NCBI GenBank assembly: GCA_012910725.1
Contig: WNEG01000018.1
Span: 7,918-15,107 of the forward strand
DNA length: 7,190 nucleotides
Source: Candidatus Ethanoperedens thermophilum
GTDB lineage: Archaea; Halobacteriota; Methanosarcinia; Methanosarcinales; EX4572-44
Reading direction: 5' to 3'
A program made the translations under genes and the position numbers. Shown in pieces: positions 1-6,180 of the stretch (positions within the stretch are counted from its first letter, which is position 1; each line of letters begins with the position of its first letter). Below the pieces are notes generated by a model, which had not been told where the DNA came from, did no database searches, and worked only from the letters and a program-made list of their open reading frames with translations.

Positions 1-338
1 TCAACCCCGATCAATTCCCCTTCGCGGTCATAGTCAGTGGCAATGGTAACATGCGCTGCCTTCTTGCCAAGAGCTGTAAGTGTGTCAACAATTTTTTTTT
101 GGACTGGAACAGTAACAATATCAGCTCGAATAAGTTCAGTCACTTCGCTCTTCTGCCAGTTGTTAAACTCTTCTGGAAAATCAATACCAACAACATGCCC
201 ACTTAGACCCATGACAATGGCATCATCAAACATGTAGGTGTCCACCCCGCCAACTCTCTTACGAACAGCTTTTTTATTTGCAAGTATGGCAGAGATTCTC
301 TTTGCAGTATCGTGTTTTTCTGTAACAATAAGATGCAT
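1..338 (-). CDS. topA: DNA topoisomerase I, N-terminal part (cut by window edge)
   Basis: Partial gene: 112 codons plus two bases are visible, running off the left edge. The protein starts MHLIVTEKHDTAKRISAILA, the usual start of archaeal type IA topoisomerases, and the visible part is the Toprim fold. The glutamate of VTEK (residue 7) is the first acidic Toprim residue. The motif ATDYDREGELIG near residues 101-112 is the Mg2+-binding DxDREGE signature. The enzyme relaxes negatively supercoiled DNA through a transient 5'-phosphotyrosine link; the catalytic tyrosine lies outside the window. The ATG at 338 is preceded by GGGAG about 7 nt upstream, and a TATA-like box lies about 30 nt upstream, so the start is well supported. 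It follows sua5 after 62 bp, so it may be read from its own promoter, with sua5, or both. The identification is firm. Confidence 0.93.
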   Translation of the reverse strand, partial: MHLIVTEKHDTAKRISAILANKKAVRKRVGGVDTYMFDDAIVMGLSGHVVGIDFPEEFNNWQKSEVTELIRADIVTVPVQKKIVDTLTALGKKAAHVTIATDYDREGELIGV

Positions 339-362
339 CAGTCGCTCCCACAGTTCGAGTTG

Positions 363-373
363 ATATAATAAAT
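363..373 (-). promoter_or_regulatory. Putative TATA box of topA
   Basis: On the minus strand this reads ATTTATTATAT, centred about 30 nt before the topA ATG, which would give a leader of only a few bases. A GGGAG at 345-349 also lies before the start, so the leader probably includes it. Assigned by eye from spacing and composition; no BRE was scored. Confidence 0.4.
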
Positions 374-400
374 AGATTGGGGTAATGAGAGACTGTCACG

Positions 401-1456
401 TCATCTGGTGTGTATCAATTTGCTTGAAGCTTTTTTCAATCGATTCATCGCAGCAAGTCCAACCCCTTCCACACTAAACGAGCCGTCAGCAATGATTAGC
501 TCAACACGTTGTTTATCAAGCAATCTTAGAGAATAGAACAGGTTTCTCGCAATCGATTTTACATCGCCTCTTGATCCAAGTATGATTTTTCTCCCCTTAT
601 CTCCAACAGTCTCTGCCGTCTCTTTACACAGTAAAAGACCAATTTTTCCTTCATATTCTTCTGCAAGCTTTTTGATTGCACCAGCGACATCATCTCCTGT
701 TACAAGCACCACTGTTGCTTCTGGAGAGTAATGAGCATACTTTACACCAGGAGAGTGTGGAACATTAACATCTTTCGGTGTGCTGACCCGTATTCTTCCT
801 ACAATTTCCTGCAGCGCCTCAATTCCTACCCCCCCAGGTCTCAGCAGTGCTGGAATATTCCCGGTAACATCTATTACTGTGGATTCAACCCCTATAACAA
901 CTCTACCACCATCGATGATCATATCAATCTTTCCTCCAAGATCGTCCATCACGTGCTGTGCAGTGGTCGGGCTTGGCTTGCCTGAAGTGTTCGCACTTGG
1001 GGCCGCTATTGGGACGCCAGCCTCTTTAATCAACCCAAGAGCAACCGGGTGGTCTGGCATTCTCACTGCAACAGTATCAAGCCCACCCGTGGTAACGTCT
1101 GGAACTATATTTTTTCTTGGCAGTACAAGTGTCAAAGGACCTGGCCAGAAAGCATCCATCAACACCTGTGCAATTTTTGGAGTGCTCTTTGCAATACGCT
1201 TAACCTCATCTATGCAGGACACGTGTACAATCAGGGGATTATCTGCCGGGCGTTCCTTGGCATTAAAGATGTTTTTTACAGCTTGTTGGTTTAATGCATC
1301 TGCCCCGAGCCCATACACTGTTTCAGTGGGAAACGCAACCAATCCGCCATGTCTAATAACCTCCCCGGCAAAACGGCAGACTTCCACAGTGTTGTGCTGG
1401 TTGAAGTATAATATGCGTGTGGGTTTACTAAAAATGGGCTCTTCTGGAATCATCAA
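401..1456 (-). CDS. sua5: L-threonylcarbamoyladenylate synthase, Sua5 (two-domain)
   Basis: This enzyme makes threonylcarbamoyl-AMP from threonine, bicarbonate and ATP, the first step of the t6A37 modification of ANN-decoding tRNAs; KEOPS then transfers the group to tRNA. The 351-aa protein has the full Sua5 layout. The YrdC domain (about residues 20-210) carries AFPTETVYGLG (41-51), KERPADNPL (67-75), WPGPLTLVL (104-112), VAVRMPDHP (129-137), APSANTSGKPSPT (152-164), ESTVID (191-196) and LLRPGG (204-209). A linker with SPGVKYAHYSP (235-245) leads into the C-terminal Sua5 domain (about 250-351). Length fits archaeal and fungal Sua5 rather than the shorter TsaC. Met1 and Met2 are adjacent possible starts; no clear Shine-Dalgarno is visible. 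pcc1, encoding a KEOPS subunit, lies about 3.3 kb upstream on the same strand. The identification is firm. Confidence 0.96.
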   Translation of the reverse strand: MMIPEEPIFSKPTRILYFNQHNTVEVCRFAGEVIRHGGLVAFPTETVYGLGADALNQQAVKNIFNAKERPADNPLIVHVSCIDEVKRIAKSTPKIAQVLMDAFWPGPLTLVLPRKNIVPDVTTGGLDTVAVRMPDHPVALGLIKEAGVPIAAPSANTSGKPSPTTAQHVMDDLGGKIDMIIDGGRVVIGVESTVIDVTGNIPALLRPGGVGIEALQEIVGRIRVSTPKDVNVPHSPGVKYAHYSPEATVVLVTGDDVAGAIKKLAEEYEGKIGLLLCKETAETVGDKGRKIILGSRGDVKSIARNLFYSLRLLDKQRVELIIADGSFSVEGVGLAAMNRLKKASSKLIHTR

Positions 1457-1493
1457 ACTAAAAATAAAGACTAAACAACAATACGATCGTTTG

Positions 1494-1501
1494 GTATATA
1501 C
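1494..1501 (-). promoter_or_regulatory. Putative TATA box of sua5
   Basis: The self-complementary GTATATAC is centred about 42 nt before the sua5 ATG, predicting a transcript start near 1473 and a leader of about 17 nt. It lies between the repeat array and sua5, so sua5 can be transcribed separately from the uspA genes. By-eye assignment. Confidence 0.4.
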
Positions 1502-1621
1502 ACTTGTAACTACATGACCAAAAAATCAGTGAAGAGCACATCGCTGGTTTTTGGGATGGTGCCACTACAGATAAACACCACCAATGAAACCGTAAGTTAT
1601 GTGTGCGTGATATTTGCTATC

Positions 1622-1745
1622 CTTGATTGCTTCGACAACTTGATTACTACGTAATCAAGAATCGTTTTCTGCATACGAAGTATGCAGTGCTTCGCAATCA
1701 AGAGTCTACTCAAATCAAGAGTTTTTCTGCACACGAAGTATGCAG
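1622..1745. repeat. Palindromic repeat array 1 (downstream of uspA copy 1)
   Basis: Three local hairpins and one long-range pairing are visible. Hairpin A1: CTTGATTAC at 1639-1647 pairs perfectly with GTAATCAAG at 1651-1659 around a 3-nt loop. Hairpin B1: CTGCATAC at 1669-1676 pairs perfectly with GTATGCAG at 1680-1687 around GAA. Hairpin B1': CTGCACAC at 1727-1734 and GTATGCAG at 1738-1745 around GAA, with one mismatch that becomes G-U if the minus strand is transcribed. CTTGATTGC at 1622-1630 also pairs perfectly with GCAATCAAG at 1694-1702, enclosing A1 and B1. A 29-nt segment (1692-1720) is identical to 6719-6747 in array 3. The array ends one base before the uspA stop codon. Confidence 0.9.
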
Positions 1746-1746
1746 G

Positions 1747-2190
1747 CTAATAATTTCTTACTACCATTACCGGTATCTTTGAAATTCGTGTGACTTTGTC
1801 AGAGACACTTCCGAGTAAAAACCTGTCAAGACCGCTTTTACCAAGACTCCCCATCACGATAAGGTCTGCTGGCAGTTCTTCTGAGAATTTTATTATCTCT
1901 TCTGCTGGATGCCCTTCAGATATCTTCTTTTCAACTTCTACTCCTGCTTTTGCTCCAATCTCTGCTATTTTTTTCGTTGCTTCTACCCCTTCTTCTCGAA
2001 GATATTCATGCACGTTCCCCCATGCCACACTGATGCTGCTGGTTGTTGGAATCGATGTGTCCACCACGTACAAAGCATATACTTTTGCTTTGGTATTTCG
2101 TGCAAGCTCCACTGCATATCTTACAGCTCTCTCAGTCTCTTTTGAACCGTCAGTTGCAACTATTATTTTCTTATACAGCCTATCTGTCAT
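1747..2190 (-). CDS. Universal stress protein, UspA family (copy 1, ATP-binding type)
   Basis: This 147-aa protein is a single Usp domain of normal length. It has the N-terminal strand with the nucleotide-contacting Asp in VATDGS (residues 11-16) and the ATP-binding loop G-x2-G-x9-G-S (G114, G117, G127, then S128), so it should bind ATP rather than belong to the non-binding UspA subgroup. Usp proteins are cytoplasmic dimers linked to stress survival or regulation of partner proteins; the exact role here is unknown. It is a tandem paralogue of the gene at 2254-2709; by eye about two thirds of residues match, with a 56-bp stretch of identical DNA. A TATA-like box lies just upstream, so it may be expressed alone as well as with the operon. 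Its stop codon touches repeat array 1. Confidence 0.93.
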   Translation of the reverse strand: MTDRLYKKIIVATDGSKETERAVRYAVELARNTKAKVYALYVVDTSIPTTSSISVAWGNVHEYLREEGVEATKKIAEIGAKAGVEVEKKISEGHPAEEIIKFSEELPADLIVMGSLGKSGLDRFLLGSVSDKVTRISKIPVMVVRNY

Positions 2191-2213
2191 TTTAATCCAC
2201 TCTCATTATGTGC

Positions 2214-2223
2214 TTTATTATAA
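2214..2223 (-). promoter_or_regulatory. Putative TATA box of uspA copy 1
   Basis: On the minus strand this reads TTATAATAAA, centred about 28 nt before the ATG at 2190. It sits in the 63-bp gap between the two uspA genes, the only gap of any size in the pcc1-to-uspA cluster, and would give a nearly leaderless transcript. By-eye assignment. Confidence 0.4.
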
Positions 2224-2253
2224 GCGCTCAAGCATTGGCAAACAGTTTTTGCT

Positions 2254-2709
2254 TCAGCTTCTTACGACCATGACAGGCAACTTTGCATTTCGTGTGACCT
2301 TATCAGCAACACTCCCAAGTAAGAATCTGCTAAAACCACTTTTACCGAGACTTCCCATCACAATAAGGTCTGCTGGCAGTTCTTCTGAGAATTTTATTAT
2401 CTCTTCTGCTGGATGCCCCTCGAGCATATTCTCTTCAACTTTCACACCAACTGCTGCTCCAGCTTCTGTTATTTTTTTCGTTGCTTCCGCACCTTCATGG
2501 CGGAAATGCTCTTCCAGTTCTCCCCATGCTACATCTATCGGCATAGTCACAAGTGGGGTAGTCAAGAAGGCTGCTCTATCAACAACATACAGGGCATATA
2601 GTTTTGCTTCTGCAAGTCGTGCAAGCTCCACTGCACATTTTATAGCCTTTTCTGCTTCTTCTGAGCCATCAGTTGCAACAACTATTTTATTATATATTTC
2701 GCTTACCAT
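2254..2709 (-). CDS. Universal stress protein, UspA family (copy 2, ATP-binding type)
   Basis: This 151-aa single-domain Usp protein has VATDGS (residues 11-16) and the complete ATP loop G-x2-G-x9-G-S (G119, G122, G132, S133). It differs from copy 1 mainly in the region after the second strand (residues 45-62), where it has a few extra residues around FLTTPLVTMP, a part that often varies among Usp paralogues. Its ATG directly abuts the amidohydrolase stop (TAAATG, no gap), so it is very likely translated as part of the pcc1-dph2-amidohydrolase operon. Copy 1, in contrast, follows after 63 bp with its own apparent promoter. Function beyond ATP binding and a stress or energy-state role cannot be assigned. 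Confidence 0.93.
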   Translation of the reverse strand: MVSEIYNKIVVATDGSEEAEKAIKCAVELARLAEAKLYALYVVDRAAFLTTPLVTMPIDVAWGELEEHFRHEGAEATKKITEAGAAVGVKVEENMLEGHPAEEIIKFSEELPADLIVMGSLGKSGFSRFLLGSVADKVTRNAKLPVMVVRS

Positions 2710-3768
2710 TTATTCTACTCCTATTATCTGTATAATATCGTCTGGACGTGCTCTTCGCACAAGACCTGATAGACGGTTTCTTACACCTTGAAGATTATAA
2801 GACTTCCCATTTAATACCATTAAATGAGCCATCTTTCCAGTCTCAATGGAGCCAATCTCATTGTCCATATTAGATACCTCTGCTCCGTTCAGTGTGCATA
2901 GCTTAAATACTTGTCGATCATCATGTAAAAATATTGTCGATATAAATTTCATTTCATCAAACATGTTTGCAGAGTTGAGCATCACATTATCAGTTCCAAC
3001 ACCAACCACAGCACCTGATTTTATCATACCTTTAATATCCGGCATACCTGCTCCAGTAAGAAGATTTGAACGTGGACAGACAACAATCTTACACTCCTGG
3101 TCAAACGCTCTTTTAAAATCCCTTGTACTGCCATTGGTTAGATGAACCATAAAGTCTGGTTCAAGCTCAAAAGCAGCATCAATATCAGTTTTATCCTTTT
3201 CACCTGCATGGATAGCAAAAGGCTTTCCAGATCTTTTCACCGCTGATACGATCTCTTGTACCTCATCCGGGGGCATATCGTTAACACCGCTTAGACCGAT
3301 GCCATCGCTCACCTTAAGAAGCTCTGACAGGTCATCACATGGACGTCCAAGTATCATACTTCGCAGATTTCCAGCATGTATCAAGGCTTGCCTGAGAGCG
3401 TTCACACCTTCAGCCCCACTTTCACGAAAGTCAATAAATGCTGTAGTACCTGTTTTTTTCATATCCTGCAAAGTAGAGATCATTGCGTTTATAAGCTCGA
3501 CAGTTGGAGTCTTGTTTAATATTCTATGTTTTAATCCATCCGGGGGGCGTACCAGTTCATCCAGATTTGTTATCTGTGGATCCTTTATCACAGAATCGCC
3601 TATATGGGTGTGAGCATTGACAAAACACGGAGCGATAATCACATCATCTGAAACTTGCCCTTCTATCATATCTACAATAATTCCATCTTCAATATATAAT
3701 GTACCGTTGACAACTTCAAACTCTTCGCCCCAGATAATAGTGCCAGATATTTCTGTTGTTGGTTTCAT
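2710..3768 (-). CDS. Amidohydrolase, MTA/SAH/5'-deoxyadenosine deaminase-like
   Basis: This 352-aa amidohydrolase has the metal and catalytic residues in the expected order: HTH (H53, H55), HAGE (H187, E190), HLTN (H209) and GTDN (D260), plus CPRSN (231-235). This matches the mononuclear-metal deaminases acting on S-adenosylhomocysteine, 5'-methylthioadenosine, 5'-deoxyadenosine, chlorotriazines or guanine. It is shorter than the typical archaeal DadD/MtaD enzymes (about 420 aa), so it may be a compact subgroup with another substrate. The first 45 residues and the last 50 form the usual flanking beta-sandwich. No signal peptide is seen; it should be cytosolic. The ATG overlaps the dph2 stop by one base (TAATG), indicating translational coupling, and uspA copy 2 abuts its end. 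The fold is certain; the substrate is inferred. Confidence 0.85.
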   Translation of the reverse strand: MKPTTEISGTIIWGEEFEVVNGTLYIEDGIIVDMIEGQVSDDVIIAPCFVNAHTHIGDSVIKDPQITNLDELVRPPDGLKHRILNKTPTVELINAMISTLQDMKKTGTTAFIDFRESGAEGVNALRQALIHAGNLRSMILGRPCDDLSELLKVSDGIGLSGVNDMPPDEVQEIVSAVKRSGKPFAIHAGEKDKTDIDAAFELEPDFMVHLTNGSTRDFKRAFDQECKIVVCPRSNLLTGAGMPDIKGMIKSGAVVGVGTDNVMLNSANMFDEMKFISTIFLHDDRQVFKLCTLNGAEVSNMDNEIGSIETGKMAHLMVLNGKSYNLQGVRNRLSGLVRRARPDDIIQIIGVE

Positions 3769-4784
3769 TACCTGTCTCCAGCAAGTATCTCATCCATTGT
3801 AAATTCTTCCCACTCTCGCTCTCCGATGAGTATTTTAAGCTCTATTGGCGTTAACACTGGAATATTGAAGCGTTTGACATCATCAATGGCAATTCGTGGA
3901 CATGCGGTGTTTACAAAAGCATCCAGTTTAAATCCAAGCAATTGTTCTGGTGTTACAAGGTCCATGATGATTAAATCAGCATTTTTGTTGTGCTCTTCTA
4001 TTTTCCTTTTCAAGGTTCTTGCAAGGGCTAACCGTTGCTGCCCGATCTTGGTTGAAACGATGATGCCAAAGCTTGCTGCATCAAATGCTTTTGCAATCAT
4101 CGCATATCGTCTTCGAATCAAGGGCTCTGGATTGATTTTATACACGCTATTATTATAGGGGTTTGCAATTATTATACTCTTTCGTACTGCAATTGATGCA
4201 CCTATTGGGTGAAATTCTCCACCCCCAATATAGATATATTCATCACAATCCGCTCTTGCTGCAGAAAAATTGCAGCCAAGCACCTGCCCAGGGTATGCAA
4301 TATGTGCATCACCTTTTCCTATCACACACTCAAACCCTTCAGCTGCAAGCATGTCCCGTATCTCTTGCAGTTTGTGTACATGCTGAACTGTTGTGATAAT
4401 CCCAATTCGTTTTCCAGACAGCATCTTTATTGTCCTTGCTACTACAGGTGCAACATCTATTTTTGAACGTGCCTCCACATAAACAACCTCTATAGAGAAG
4501 CCCTGGCTTGAATGGCCAAAATGAAATAAGACATCTATAAGCTCAATCAACTGTGTATCAATATCACAGGCACCAAAACAGGGATTTCCAGATATGAGCA
4601 CTTCAACTCTTCGATGCTGCTGTATAATTCTTGATATGTTCACAGCCTGTCGCTTCAACCCTTCTGGAAACTGAAGACCGATGATTGCTGCTTGCTTTTC
4701 ATCGATAACATTTAATATCAGTTGAATATCAATTTCAAGGTCATCGATCGTATAGATTATTTCTTTGTCTTTGTTATATTGCAT
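3768..4784 (-). CDS. dph2: 2-(3-amino-3-carboxypropyl)histidine synthase (diphthamide synthase), Dph2
   Basis: Archaeal Dph2 is a homodimeric, non-classical radical-SAM enzyme. A [4Fe-4S] cluster held by three cysteines cleaves SAM to give a 3-amino-3-carboxypropyl radical, which is attached to the diphthamide histidine of elongation factor 2, releasing 5'-methylthioadenosine. In this 338-aa protein the three cysteine sites come from three separate parts of the chain, as in the family: GNPCFGACDID (C69/C73), QVLGCNFSA (C171) and NTACPRIAIDD (C295). It is not certain by eye whether C69 or C73 is the first ligand. Further family motifs are LQFPEGLKRQ (37-46) and IGGGEFHPIGAS (186-197). The start overlaps pcc1 by 28 bp and the stop overlaps the amidohydrolase ATG, so it sits inside a coupled operon. 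Length is normal for archaeal Dph2. Confidence 0.94.
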   Translation of the reverse strand: MQYNKDKEIIYTIDDLEIDIQLILNVIDEKQAAIIGLQFPEGLKRQAVNISRIIQQHRRVEVLISGNPCFGACDIDTQLIELIDVLFHFGHSSQGFSIEVVYVEARSKIDVAPVVARTIKMLSGKRIGIITTVQHVHKLQEIRDMLAAEGFECVIGKGDAHIAYPGQVLGCNFSAARADCDEYIYIGGGEFHPIGASIAVRKSIIIANPYNNSVYKINPEPLIRRRYAMIAKAFDAASFGIIVSTKIGQQRLALARTLKRKIEEHNKNADLIIMDLVTPEQLLGFKLDAFVNTACPRIAIDDVKRFNIPVLTPIELKILIGEREWEEFTMDEILAGDR

Positions 4785-4981
4785 AGGTCTTCTGCGATCT
4801 TCGCATTCATCAAGTAGTCATCTATTGTTGAAAGTAATGTACCAATCCTGTTTACTTCAAATTGAACAACCACTTTCATATCATTCTTACTGGTGTGCAT
4901 CGAAGAAAGATTATCAGGTTCAAGTGATCGTTGTACAATCTGTGCACACTCACCAGAGAGAGTTAGTTTTGTATGAATCAT
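4757..4981 (-). CDS. pcc1: KEOPS complex subunit Pcc1
   Basis: This 74-aa protein matches Pcc1, the small dimerising subunit of KEOPS (Kae1-Bud32-Cgi121-Pcc1), which transfers the threonylcarbamoyl group onto A37 of tRNA. The recognisable family pattern is SLEPDN (residues 19-24) followed at the C-terminus by DDYLMNAKIAED (54-65); the alternating strands between them fit the alpha/beta fold. Pcc1 holds Kae1 and provides the dimer interface. The gene begins the tight cluster and overlaps dph2 by 28 bp in another frame. No convincing TATA box is visible in the 125 bp before it; that stretch is largely palindromic repeat, so it may be read from within the repeat or from the dockerin gene upstream. 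Sua5, which supplies the KEOPS substrate, is encoded downstream on the same strand. Confidence 0.88.
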   Translation of the reverse strand: MIHTKLTLSGECAQIVQRSLEPDNLSSMHTSKNDMKVVVQFEVNRIGTLLSTIDDYLMNAKIAEDLCNITKTKK

Positions 4982-5006
4982 AAAACGCTTCCAAGCTTGA
5001 TGGTAC

Positions 5007-5083
5007 CTTGATTACTTGCGCACTTGATTGCTATCGCAATCAAGAGTTTCAAGAGTTATTTTCTGTACAACGAAGTTGTGCAG
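5007..5083. repeat. Palindromic repeat array 2 (between dockerin gene and pcc1)
   Basis: Hairpin A2: CTTGATTGC at 5023-5031 pairs perfectly with GCAATCAAG at 5036-5044 around TATC. Hairpin B2: CTGTACAAC at 5063-5071 and GTTGTGCAG at 5075-5083 around GAA, with one T-G pair on the plus strand. An extra left arm, CTTGATTAC at 5007-5015, precedes A2, like the spare arm at 1622-1630 in array 1. Order and orientation (A then B on the plus strand) match the other two arrays. The whole B2 hairpin is identical to 6762-6782. The array lies 24 to 100 bp past the dockerin gene stop and within the apparent leader of pcc1. Confidence 0.88.
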
Positions 5084-5106
5084 TAGTGCACAAACATCGC
5101 TGTTCC

Positions 5107-6180
5107 TTACAGACTAATCCCTCCTGCCGCCGCCTGCAGGATTATCAGAGCGTCGAGGGAAGTGACACGCTTGTCGCCACTGACATCTGCCGCTGGGTTG
5201 TGTGCTCCACTGACTGCGAGTTGCAGTGCGATCATGGCATCTGCTGGCGTGATTTCGTTATCACCGTTGAGGTCGCCGAGTGGCGATGATAATACTGCTT
5301 GATAAGCTAATATTGCCTGATACATTTTGTCGGTTATTGTTGAGAGAACATACGTTCGACACTTAATCCATTCAGGGTCATTGGAAGAATTATATCCATA
5401 GCTACCACAACCTTCAGGAGTAGCCATATCAGGAATTTTTAGCCATGTGTTAACTATTCCAAATATTCCATTTTCAAACTCATGTACCATATATGATGTG
5501 AGTGGATATGTCCACTGTTGATTAGGACCGTCATCCCACCATAAACCTATTGGGATGCTGAGAAAAGGTTGAAACTGATCGTACTGGTTATATCCAAACT
5601 CTGCACCCCCCATTGAAGGGGATTTACCTTCATTATTCCACAAAACAAAATTAACGATTGTATCTTTTGGAATCAAAGCCTTGTGCACATCGCTCAAATC
5701 TTTTGGATAAACAAAATAATTTGGTGTACCATCATCCCAATATCCTTTTTGTGGAATCTCATTTGAGTCGAGCTGAGGATATTTATTATAGATTATTGTG
5801 ATATTAAATTTGCTGTTAGCCTCTATCCAAGACTTCCATTTGTTTATAGCAGGCATAGGGTCAATGTCGTTGTGCATATCCCCGAATTGCACAATGCCTA
5901 CCTTAAATGAATATGATGAAGGAATAGATAGTATACTCGGCGATGGTGGAGTCTGTTGTGGTGTAGCAACTGTTCGGATTGGAGTTGCGATTACTGCTGG
6001 CGCTGGAGTGGGTGTTATTCTTCCATTATGGTAATGGTACTCGCCATACTTAATCTCCCATTTCTCGCAATTTGTCCAGCAGTAATGACCACCATTGTTG
6101 TCTGTTATGTCAGGATGAGCACTGGCGGAAGCTAAAATAAGAGAGGGCATCATTATAAAAATCATTATTTTAAATTTCAT
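5107..6180 (-). CDS. Secreted dockerin protein with N-terminal Cys/His motif
   Basis: This 357-aa exported protein has: a signal peptide (1-21, cleavage likely after SASA); a compact Cys/His segment (22-51) with GGHYCWTNC and YGEYHYH, residues H22, H32, C34, C38, H49 and H51 being possible zinc ligands; a Pro/Thr linker (55-83); a central domain of unknown type (about 91-296) rich in aromatic residues; and a type I dockerin (301-354). The dockerin has two Ca2+-binding F-hand repeats, GDLNGDNEITPADA (302-315) and DVSGDKRVTSLDA (332-344). Dockerins bind cohesin domains, so the protein probably joins an extracellular or cell-surface complex; no cohesin is encoded here. The central domain has VHEFENG (232-238), recalling a zinc-peptidase HExxH but with Asn for the second His. 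The start overlaps the stop of the upstream small membrane gene (ATGA). Enzymatic function is unknown. Confidence 0.85.
   Translation of the reverse strand: MKFKIMIFIMMPSLILASASAHPDITDNNGGHYCWTNCEKWEIKYGEYHYHNGRITPTPAPAVIATPIRTVATPQQTPPSPSILSIPSSYSFKVGIVQFGDMHNDIDPMPAINKWKSWIEANSKFNITIIYNKYPQLDSNEIPQKGYWDDGTPNYFVYPKDLSDVHKALIPKDTIVNFVLWNNEGKSPSMGGAEFGYNQYDQFQPFLSIPIGLWWDDGPNQQWTYPLTSYMVHEFENGIFGIVNTWLKIPDMATPEGCGSYGYNSSNDPEWIKCRTYVLSTITDKMYQAILAYQAVLSSPLGDLNGDNEITPADAMIALQLAVSGAHNPAADVSGDKRVTSLDALIILQAAAGGISL

Larger units (their letters stand above)
1457..1746. other. 290-bp intergenic region between uspA copy 1 and sua5
   Basis: The right half (1622-1745) is the first palindromic repeat array. 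Next to sua5 is a TATA-like box. The remainder (1503-1620) holds a run of six A at 1520-1525, which gives a T-tract on the minus strand and could end transcripts coming from uspA. It also holds an unsupported 46-codon plus-strand reading frame (1514-1654) whose stop falls inside the repeat. No RNA gene is recognised here. Confidence 0.6.

Noticed and set aside
780..1517. Long plus-strand open frame (245 codons) opposite sua5
   Set aside because: It lies wholly antisense to a firmly identified Sua5 gene, with a low-complexity translation and no domain signal; a shadow frame.
1514..1654. 46-codon plus-strand reading frame starting MTKKSVKSTS between sua5 and the repeat array
   Set aside because: It has no Shine-Dalgarno, no correctly spaced TATA box and no family resemblance, and its last codons and stop lie inside the palindromic repeat. 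Left as non-coding.
1622..1745. Intrinsic terminator for the uspA genes
   Set aside because: The hairpins are not followed by a T-tract in the direction of uspA transcription; T-runs next to them lie on the plus strand instead.
1790..2791. 333-codon plus-strand open frame opposite both uspA genes
   Set aside because: It is antisense to two clear Usp domains and its internal similarity merely mirrors the uspA duplication.
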